From NCBI GenBank assembly GCA_026874595.1, contig CM049306.1:73841642-73905641 (forward strand): a stretch of 64,000 nucleotides of DNA. Reading direction: 5' to 3'. The position numbers and the translations under genes are program-made. The notes under the pieces were generated by a model that made no database searches, was not told where the DNA came from, and was given only the letters and a program-made list of their open reading frames with translations. Of the stretch, positions 40,401 to 52,400 are shown in pieces. The first letter of the stretch is position 1. Each line of letters opens with the position of its first letter. Origin of the DNA: Sipunculus nudus. Lineage: Eukaryota > Annelida > Sipuncula > Golfingiida > Sipunculidae.

Positions 40401-43400
40401 AATGTCCGACTTTTACTGTTCTTTTTGTGGATTTATAGGAATCACTGAGGAAAGTCTTGCAGGAAAAGTTGGAAGCTGTCACCAAATTAACAGATCTAGA
40501 GGTATGACTATCATTTGGTATTAATGATTCAAAGTTATCAAGGGTAAAGAGTTTATTCTAATGTGCACAAACTGTGTTTAGACAAGCCATGAGTTCCATG
40601 GGACTTTGCATAATATAACAGGTGTAACTGATAAAATGAAGTAACTTATGTACTTATACCCATGGGTGTGAGATTAGATGTAATACAGTGACAAAACCTG
40701 TGGAACTTAGTGTTAACCATAGTTAATATATCTATAACTATAGATGATTGTGAAAGACATTATAGTATAATGTTATTAATATATCTATAATTTTACCTTG
40801 AAATGATTACACGTTTTATTATTATAGATTAGGTAAAATTATACTATTGTCATCTTTTAGTTCCAGAGGGTTTCAAATTTAGGATATTTGTGAAAGGGAA
40901 ATTGCGAAAATAAAACCTTCATGAATAAAAGGCACCATCATTGAAGGAATTATAAGTAAAAATACATCTTTTATGATATCTGTCAATCAAACTTTCAGAT
41001 TATCTGCTTATAATTTACATCAGTTTCTTCTCATTCACTGTTCCATTGGGAACCAATCCGGTTGATGTGTTTTTGTGCATATACTATTTAATATAATAAA
41101 TTCACATAATAAAGGATGGACTCTGTGTAGGAAATTTTAGGTCATGATGCGATCGCAAAAAATGGAACCCTCGTCAAAAATAGATAAAGCAAAACACTGC
41201 GAAATTTTAACCTCTCGAATAGAAAGACAACCACAGTATGTATTTACATTGATATTGGATAATGGATATGTTCTTGTTATAAGTCTTGTAATATTTAAAC
41301 ACTAACTGGGAAATGTATGACACAGTATTATATAACACTGACAGAGCTCGCTAAGTAATACAGGAGAAGAATGTACCCATCTGAAGGAGATGTGTGAGAT
41401 GTCACAGAAAGAGTTAGAGCAGCTGGCTGAGAAACATCAAGAACAGCTGGAGGAAATTACAGGTCTACAGAATAAACTACAGGTAAATACTGATAGATCA
41501 CAGATCTACAGAATAAACTACAGGTAAATACTGATAGATCACAGATCTACAGAATAAACTACAGGTAAATACTGATAGATCACAGATCTACAGAATAAAC
41601 TACAGGTAAATACTAAAGATCACAGGTCTAAAGAATAAACTACAGGTAAACACTGATAGATCACAGGTCTAAAGAATAAACTACAGCTAAACACTGATAG
41701 ATCACAGGTCTACAGAATAAACTACAGGTAAACACTGATAGATCACAGGTCTACAGAATAAACTACAGGTAAACTGATAGATCACAGGTCTACAGAATAA
41801 ACTACAGGAAAACACTGATAGATCGCAGGTTTACAGAATAAACTACAGGTAATCACTGATTGATAACAGTTCTACAGAATAAACTACAGGTAAACACATA
41901 CATCACAAGTCTACAGAATAAACTACAGGTAAACACTGGTAGATCACAGGTCTACAGAATAAACTACTGATAGATCTACAGAAAACACTGAAAGATCACA
42001 GGTTTACAGAATAAACTACAAGTAAACACTGATAGATAACAGTTCTACAGAATAAACTACAGGTAAACACATACATCACAAGTCTACAGAATAAACTACA
42101 GGTAAACACTGGTAGATCACAGGTCTACAGGATAAACTACTGATAGATCTACAGAAAACACTGAAAGATCACAGGTTTACAGAATAAACTACAAGTAAAC
42201 ACTGATAGATAACAATTCTACAGAATAAACTACAGGTAAACACATACATCACAAGTCTACAGAATAAACTACAGGTAAACACTGGTAGATCACAGGTCTA
42301 CAGAATAAACTACAGGTAAACACTGATAGATCACAGGCCTACAGAATAAACTTCAGGTAAACACAGATAGATCACAGGTCTAAAGAATAAACTACAGGAA
42401 AACACTGATTAGATCATAGGTCTACAGAATAAACTTCAGGGAAACACTGATAGATCACAGGTCTACAGGATAAACTACAGGTAAACACTGGTAGATCACA
42501 GGTGTACAGAATAAACTACTGGTAAGCACTGATAGATCACAGGCCTACAGAATAAACTTCAGGTAAACACAGATAGATCACAGGTCTACAGAATAAACTA
42601 CAGGAAAACACTGATAAGATCACAGGTCTACAGAATAAACTACAGGGAAACACTGATAGATCACAGGTCTACAGGATAAAATACAGGTAAACACTGATAG
42701 ACCACAGGTCTACAGAATAAACTACAGGTAAACACTGATAGATCACAGGCCTACAGAATAAACTTCAGGTAAACACAGATAGATCACAGATCTACAGAAT
42801 AAACTACAGGAAAACACTGATTAGATCACAGGTCTACAGAATAAACTACAGGGAAACACTGATAGATCACAGGTCTACAGGATAAACTACAGGTAAACAC
42901 TGATAGACCACAGGTCTACAGAATAAACTACAGGTAAACACTGATAGATCACAGGCCTACAGAATAAACTTCAGGTAAACACAGATAGATCACAGGTCTA
43001 AAGAATAAACTACAGGAAAACACTGATTAGATCACAGGTCTACAGAATAAAATACAGGTAAACACTGATAGACCACAGGTCTACAGAATAAACTACAGTT
43101 AAACTCTTTCTACAGTATATTCCTGTTTATGTGCAGTCATAAACTTCATGAGAACACTGACAGATCACAGGTGAAGAAAATAAAATCTTTTGCAGTAAGC
43201 TCATTGCATGCCCATGGAATATTTTTAACATATGTTGGAGATTTTGATATGTGTACATAAAGCAGGTCAATAAATGAAATGTCTTTTCAAATATACTGGA
43301 TTGGCATCAGAATAATATGACACAGTAATGTAATAGTATCTTCAAACTTAATTTTATAAAATATAGGATCATACAGTTTTCTGTGGTGATGTGTACGGTG

Positions 43401-46400
43401 ATATATTCTGATGATGTATTTTATTTACCAGGAGGTTGAACGTGATCATAAAGAAGAGTGTGAATTGATAGAAAAAGAAAAATCAGACCTGCAGGCTCGT
43501 CTGGACGAGATGATGAAACAAGAGGAATCACTCAACGCTAAGGTAAGATGACAGACAGTATCTTTGCTCCTGATTAGTATCGACTCTGATATGTTGATGG
43601 CATTTATCTCCTAATGGCACATTGATTACTTAATGACTTTGATTTGTCAAGCCCCTGGTCTGTTTTAGGAAGTTCTTGTCCTGTCTAGCCATGGCGGGTG
43701 TAAATTAAAAGCTAATAATAAAGCAGCTGCTAACTTAATCAACTAATGATCCTGTGAAATATTTTCCTTCTCAGCATATTTTATGATGATCACCCTTCGT
43801 TTGCCATTGGAATGTTATGATATGCCATAAAGTTATTTAAACCTCAACTCAGGGACTTGCGTTTTTAAAACTGTATATTTCTGCTTTAACTCACGGTCAT
43901 TGTGAGCAGCTAGCATGCTTGACAACAGGCCAGACTGTCGACGATGACGAAAAGCTTCAGCTACAAAAATACAAATCCCTGAGTCAAAAGGTTTTACTTA
44001 CTGTATGGAATCTCCAGAGACAGGATCCAACATATATCATTCGATTTCTTATATTGGTTTTAAGTCTTTTTAACTCAGCTGACTGAAAGTCATCTGAGCT
44101 ATAGCGATCACTCTCCGTCCAGCATTTGTCTAGCCGTTTGGCCGGCTGTCAGTTAACAGGGCACAAATCATAACCACTTGACCTAGAATCTTCTAACTTG
44201 ACATCAAGGGAGGTCCATGAAAAATCTCCTGGGAAACCTGAAATTAGGTCTCTGTTACCCATATTCATGGAGCTATGGGTCTTGTAACCCCCAGAATAAT
44301 CAAAAATTTTATACAAAAGCACAATGATTTGAATAACTAATGCACTGATGGCCATGATTTTGTGCATGCCTATTGATCATGGAGTGTTTCATCAGTTCCT
44401 GCAGACTGGTGGCGCTACCTGTATTTTTTTCATTTTTTAACGCATTTCTTTCTCTATTTTTGAGACCTTCAAATAAAGCCACATCTTGTAACATGGCACA
44501 AATCGTAACCCCTGTCCCTAGAATCTTCAAACTTTACATCAAGAGAGGTCCATAAAAAGTCTTCATGGAAATTTTGAAATAAGGTCTCTGTTACCCATAT
44601 TCTTCGAATCTTGCTCTATATCTCAACAGAGAAAACTTCAACACAAAATATTCAAACACAGCATCTGGTAAAAACTGCTTGTGGTGAAAGTCACTAGTGT
44701 AATATGTACAGCACTATGAATAAAGCAGTGATTATGGAGGTTAAGAAATATTTATAATTTTTTTTTTCTGGAGGGGGTGGGGGGGAGACATTGTAGTCCT
44801 TGCTTGTGAAGGAGACCAATACGTGCATAAATTTCTTGATATGTTGAACATGTGTAATTCATACCACATTGTATTACATTAAAAGAACCTTTTTGTTTTG
44901 GAACAGGTTGAAGCACTGCAGGCTGATAATGATTTCACAAAGGAACAACTAGCAAATATGAAAGGTAAGGGAGTAAAAAACATGGAACATGGGCTTCTGA
45001 TATTATTTACAGTGAACCTTTGCCATCTGGATGTTTCTATCCCAGTCATCATTCAGTTGTTGCCACCTAGGAACCGTTCACTTTGAGAAGATTCTATAAT
45101 CTTTGGTAAAACAAATAACAATCACCGTGCTGCCTCTCATTAAAGTGAACATTTCTTCCACCATCAGGTAACTCAGATTTATGAGAAAATAACAACGTAA
45201 AGAAAGACTGCAATCCATCATCTGAGTTGTAACTGCTTGAAATATTGTTTAAGCTAGCGCATATAGTTTGGCATCTGTAACATGAACTCTTTACACATAA
45301 CAATATGTAACATTTCTGATGAATTTCTCATCTGGAAAAAGATTAAAGTGTTAAACGTATTTATTAGCTGTATATCCAACCCTGTATTTATCATAGATAT
45401 GTCTATCATTTCAGTTCGTTTAGAAACTATGAAAGAAAACAGTGCAGATTCTGAACTGACCAAGACAGAAGAACTAGGTAAGTTGATTTACATGTACTTA
45501 AGTAGTTGAAGTTTGAATATCTTTTTTGGTTTTTATGACTATTATTACAATTATATATTTTATCATGGCTACAGAATTGTACCTGGACATTATAATTGGA
45601 TAAACAATCGTCACAAGGAATCAAACTGACCATGTCAGTTTCAGTTGTGAGCATATTTTGATATTAACATATATATTACTCAGTAATATATATTTGATTT
45701 ATCTTTGATAGAAATACAGATGAATTGTTGCCTGTTATATACAATAAACAAAGTTTTATCGGACTGCTGGGCAGAATGATTATGTGTGAATGATATCTGA
45801 TGACCTGAAAAATTTTTAGACATATGATGTTCGAGACAGACTTTTATTTATCTATTTTTTTGCAGGTGTACAAGTTGATATTGCTCTTATAGAGCAGGTG
45901 GCAGCAGACACACAACAAGAACTTCAAGGTACCGACACTTCTCTAAATTCTGTAGTTATAGCTCTTGTACCATATTAAAGAAGCATACAGAATATTTGAG
46001 CATGATTCAAAGTATGCATGATTGCCAATAGTTGCTTGTGCAGTGTTAACTATTCACAGATAAGTCTATTGTTCTGTGTAGTTGTACTCTCTTATTCTTG
46101 TAAAGCTTTTATCTTTTATGTTTGATTTGATAAATAAGTCTATCCCATGCTTAGTTTTCCTTTTAGACCATTTAGACTATTATCAATTTTATCATTTGTA
46201 TCATTTTGCCACATGGGACTGCTGTCAAATAAGTGTTTTGAGAAAATTGGATCTGGATACGGAACATGGCACTAACTGCCAAAAAAGAAAATAATTTAGG
46301 GTGAAGAAACACTGTATGGGCTGTATTTTATCATTAGGATGAATTTTAGAAATTTATTAAAAGTTATAATAAGATTTTACTGATAATAAGTACTAATAAA

Positions 46401-49400
46401 TCTTAAATCCTCCACATGTAGAAAAATGTATCTGTGGGAAAAAATGTAGTGCAGCTAAGTAAGATAAGATACAATATATTTGATTTGATATGCCAATTAA
46501 ATATGCAGGAATTTCATGTGCTGTTGATATAGTAGCTGTTTGCTAATGTGCATCCTCATCTGTCACGTATAATGTTACCAGCTTCATCGCCACAACCTGC
46601 ACTTTGTAATAGAAAGCTGGTTATTGTATAGGGGCTAAATGATTTTCAGTATGCCCCAGCATGAATTGCAATATCCTTTGCAGTATTTGCCCTGCATAGA
46701 TAAATACCACCAACAACAAAAAATACCACTAAATAGCATGCCTGTTTCAAAATTATTCTTATTTACCAAGGGCGAAGTGAGGGTTATTGTTTTCACTCAA
46801 TATCTTGAGATGGTATAATTGATCTTATTGAAATTTATCATATAGGTTGGTATTGTTAGTGTCCAAGAAGTTCAGTTTTGGTGTAATTCCCATTTACCAC
46901 TTGAACTTGTTGCATTTGACCATAAGGCCATCTGTTGAGTGTAGTCCGTTAAGTCACAGGCGACAATGACGTTACGCCACATGCAGTTTCCTTGATAGGT
47001 GTGGGGGGGGGGGGGGGGAGGGGAGCATGGTTGATTGGTTGTTGTTCATTATGTTTATAGTTAAGTACAGCAATACCATGATGTCCAGGGCGTTTTGCAA
47101 AATGTTCAGTAAAAAAGTTCCCAGGAATAACAGAGGTTAAATTAAAATTCCACATCACTGTCTTCTACGCAGGGTTTGCATCCCCATACCGGACGCTTTT
47201 TAAATTAAATATTGTGCAATGTTAGTAAGTGTAGATGCTTCTTTAGTCAACTTTGGAAGGACACTGTCATTCCTCTGTGGTTGATAGCTCTATGTTGTGT
47301 CTGGTGGTGTGTTTTATTTATTAAGTGCATGTTGTTTAGTGCTTTATTTTGTTTACAGATGAAAAAGATCAAGAGCTTGATTCACCTTCTCCTTCTGAAG
47401 GTATCTGTGTGTTTTATCTTATTTGCTCCCTGATATGTTTTGCACTTTTGCTCTTTGTGGTCCCCGGTTTGGTTAATTTTAGTTCTCAAATATGCCACCA
47501 GAGGGCATGCATGGTGATCAGGCTCAGCTCTGCATCAGTGGCTTTTTTGACTTGCAGTCCATTTTAGATAAGCACATTTTTATGGCATTTATTCATACCT
47601 TTAATTTCTCTCAAGCCAGCATACTGTAGTACATTCTGTAATTTTGTTTAATGATTCAAACACTTAAAATGTGAAAAGAAAGCAGTTTTGTTTTCACGTT
47701 GTCAAAGTGGCTCCAAATAAAGTATGGGGATTGTGGATTGTACTGGGGTAAATTTAATTATAAAAAGACTGCAAACAGTATAGGGAATATTTGAGTGTAA
47801 ATCATTGACTTGACTTTAATATTTGTGATGAAATTGAGAAGCAAAGAAAAGTACAAAAAGCATAATATGAACCTTCATTTGGCTTTAGTCACAACTTATC
47901 ATATCCAAAGCTTTTGGAAAGCAATGATATCATCATTAGTGATAACTTTAAGGTCTTTGTTTTAATTAGTTAAGTGTTACTGAGCAACTGACTCATTTTC
48001 TTGGCTGCATGTGATTGCTAAATTGTCCTCCCTGCCTTTATTACCAAGCACTTTGAATAAAAATTGCATGCTACAGGGCTGTAAACATTTTATGGACATA
48101 TTTATTTACCTTGACCGTTGCTTTTGTCATTCACAGTCCTCTGACCAAATATTCCACATTCCCCCCTCCCCCCTGTAGCTGTGGTCCGTAGCTATGCCTG
48201 GTGGTCTGTTTAGTTGCATGTTGTGTAGTGCTTTGTTTTGTTTACAGATGAAAAAGATCAAGAGCTTGATTCACCTTCCCCATCTGAAGGTATCAGTGTG
48301 TTTTAATTGAACATTAATTATAACATTTTATGCACATTGACTCAATATATTCATGACATTTGCTTATCCATTATACTTCCAACTTTTGTCACCAGAGGGC
48401 ACTGGTGATCAAGTTTATTGGAGATTTTCAGGACCTTGAATCAGTAGAATTTTTCACTGCATTTGATATTAAGCACTGTATTTCCTATCAAGCCAGAACA
48501 TTGTGTCTTTAACCCATTATGAAATTACACCTAATTTTTAGCTCAGCTGACTATAAGTCATCTGAGCTATAGTCATGGTCCATTGTCCGTCGTCCGTCCA
48601 TCTGTCTGTCCGTCAGTCCGTCTGTCTGTCTGTCCGTCTGGATGTCCGTCCGTAAGACTGGCACGTTTCGACACCGTTGGACCTACGAATCTGAATTTCG
48701 GCATACAGTTAGATGTCCCCATAATCTCCTACCATGCCAAAAATTGGGTCAATAGGACTTCGTTCCTTTGAGATATTAAGGAAAAACCTCAATTTTTTAT
48801 TAGAAATCTATTTTCACACTTCAGGACTGCCTAATATCAAAACCACTCATCTAGTTTTCTTCATATTTACCATAAATATTCCTCTATATAGTTCCTATGT
48901 ACATGCCAGATATTAAGTCAGTATTATATAATTTAAAAAAGTTATTGGCCCAAACATAATGCACTTTGTAAAAAAATCAGGAAGATATTTTGTCACTTAA
49001 GACCCAAAGTGTTAAAGGTAGGGACTTTTTTCCAGTAATACAACTTTAATTAATCAAAATTTAATTGTATACCAAAAATTAGATCAAAATCTGTTAAATT
49101 TTTTTAAATATTGGCAAAAATATAAAATTGGTACCTTAAATTTTGCCCAACTTTGGCCATGGCACGTTTTTTTCCTGTAAGTACTGTGGATTTAATTTTC
49201 ACACCATGTATACATAAGGATTTAATCTGTTAAAATCTGAAATTTGAAAATAAAAGCTGCAAAATTAGGCTAGTTATTGAATTTTTTTGGAGGCTCTTGT
49301 TGTATTCCCTTACATTGTCAAGCAGTCCACTCTGATGACTGTAGGTCATTCAGTGCACATCTCCATGCTCCCCAGGCTGTTGACATAATTTTAGATGTCC

Positions 49401-52400
49401 CCAAAATCTCCTACCATACCGAAAATTGGGTCATTTGGACTTTGTTCCTTCGAGATATTAAGGAAAAAACTCCGTTTTCCATAAAAAAAAGCCATTGTTA
49501 CACTTTAAGGCTGCCTAATATCAAAACCACTGATCTGTTTTTGATCGTATTTTGTATTCACATTCTTTTATACATTTTCTATGAACATACCAAAAATTAG
49601 GTCAGTATTGAGTATTATTTTGAAGTTATGGGCCAAAACATAATGCAATTTTTTAAAAAATCAGGAAATATATTTACTCACATGAGAATTGCTGAACCTA
49701 GAGACCTTTTTTCAGGAATATAACTTTATTTAATCAAAATTCAATTGTTTACCCAAAATTAGACCTGAATTTTGCAAATTTTTCAAGTTATTAGCATAAA
49801 TAAAAAACAATACCTTAAATTTTGTCCAACTTTGGCACTGTTGATTTAATTTTCCCAGCATATATGCATAAGGATTTAATCTTTTAAAATCTGAACTTTC
49901 AAAAGAAATTGATTGGAATGAATAGCTTTTATTCATGTTTTCACACACCATGTCAAGTGTTGTTTACATCTAGCCCACCTAGTAGTACAGCCTTCACTTG
50001 CATTATGTAACCCACCCCAGGCAGCTTACCTTGGCCCAGCTTGGCCACTACTAGCAGGCTTCCACTCGCCCTGCACTCATCCCCCCCCCCCCAGCTGGTG
50101 CATAAACTAGATGAATGTTATAATTTTTCTGTATTTTATTTTATTCTTGGACATGCTACATTTTAGATTTTGTATTGAACCACCAGGGTTACAATGATTT
50201 GCAATCATATATTTAGAACTTTACTATAACCAAGTAGGAGGGCCCCTTTCCTCTTAGCTTTTCATATTCTTATATAAATGAAAAACATTACAATAGAATA
50301 TTTCTACATCCACCTTCGTGCTGCCCTCACTTTTCCCTTCTCCGAACCCCATCCCAAAGTCAGCCTCAGTAAGCAAGAACAAGACGAATCAGATATATTC
50401 ATACTTTAATATTTTGTATAACTATTCGTCCATAGGTACCTATGTACATGCCAGAAATTATTGTGTAATATGTAGACATAGTGGGCATCACAATAATGTA
50501 CCTTGTCAAGACTAAAGAGATATTGTGTCATACAGTCACATATTCATAAATCACTTCATCAGCATAGTTAATCATAACATCATATCTGTCAAATTGAATG
50601 CTTGCAGACTACCATACACTTTAGATCCTTCAACAAATAGCCTTATCATCATTCTACTACTGCTTATTACTGCTGTCATTGAATTCATATTTGCTCAAAT
50701 ATATCACAATTTTCAACCCCTCCTAAATACATAAAAAATAAACCACTTTATTTGACTCTATTAATCCATCAGTCAGGTAATTTCATTTATCATTTACTCA
50801 CATATTACATAACATTCCTTTATAATAGCCCAAGTATTAAGAAATTGTTGTTCAGTATCCAATATGAGAAGTAATGGGTAGGTAGGAAGAAAATATATAT
50901 TTTTGTAAGCGGATTTAGTAAATATGTTTTGCCCATATTTTTGTGTTCATGTCCACAATAGTGGATTATAATGCAGTCGGTTATATAACATATAAACATC
51001 ATATATCACTTATATTTCATCAGTGACTACTAGTCTCTGCAATCAATATGTACTTTCCTTTATTGATCAGTGTGTACACTCCTTGGTCATCTGTTACTCA
51101 GTCTGTATTCTCTTGAGTAATCATGATTGATATCTTTTCTTTCAGATAAATTGAAAGAAACACAACTACAAATAGAAGAATATAAAGGTAGGTGTGAAAA
51201 AGTTTCATTGCTCAACTCTGTGCTCTTTTTATTATTCACCCATTTACAATGTGATAACTGACCAGGAATTTTATGGGTTCTCATAAAACTCACTGAGAAT
51301 ATTTGCCAATAAAGTATCTTGCCTGAGTGATTTTTGACAAAATCTTTGCATATATAATGAGATCAAAGGTCACTATACTTCCTTGTGTTGAAATCAGTGT
51401 ATTTTCATGAAACTTCCTATGAATGTTAAACACCAAAATATCTCAACTTTATATATAAATATGTGCATATATAATGAGGTCATAGGTCAACAGACATAGA
51501 CATTTATAATACTTTCATGCTTTGGTCTGGTTCTGTCATGTAAGTGGTAATTACTTGTTTGGCAGCATGTTCATGAACATTTCTTTTGCATCGCAAGAGA
51601 AGGACATGAGAATAAATTTGTTGTTGACCTGTTAACGAAGTACAGTTGATGTATTGTCATTTCTCCTTTATTGTTTTATTTGTTGATCAGTACCAGATAG
51701 ACTTACATGTTTACTCTCTATGTGTTTTCCAGCACAACTAAAAGAGTCTGACAGCAGGCTACAAGAAAGCAAAGAGAAGATTGAGAACCTTCAGAGTAAG
51801 TCCAGGAGCTTCTTATATTTCAGACTCTGTGAGGTTTATACCTCATTTAAGAATTCATTTGAATAAAAGCAGCTTTATATTTAAAACAGTTTTGCTAATC
51901 ATATTATGGTATAAAAGAATATATTTGAAATATTAAGATAAATAATCATTCAATACATTAGTTAATTAACATAGATAAAAAACTGGACAGTTTCCATAAA
52001 GTTAATTTGTCAGGGGAATAAAACTATATGATTTCATGTCTTAAATGTAACCTGTTGCCACCTCAGGAGACTAATATACACAGCCATTTGAAGTTTTGTA
52101 GGATAGCATCTGATTTACAAACATTAATAAACTATGTTTAAACTGTGTGTAAGTTATGTATTACTAGATCACATGAACATCCCCTTTATGTTGTGTTTTA
52201 CATTAACAGGTGATCTGGAGCTGGCACAGAAAGAAGCAGCAGCAAGTATGACCAAGATGAATGAACTAGAAAGTAAGCTCTCATTTTTAACAATATCTTG
52301 GATCCAGATTATTTTTCTATCAGACCAGCATAAAGACTAACTTTACTGTCAGTAAAAAAGCAAACAGAATACATGCATAGGGGGAGGAATGATATTAAGA

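Noticed and set aside
41459-43104. CRISPR-like array of short repeats
   Set aside because: The units are contiguous 41-bp tandem repeats with no unique spacers and derive from a eukaryotic exon-intron boundary.
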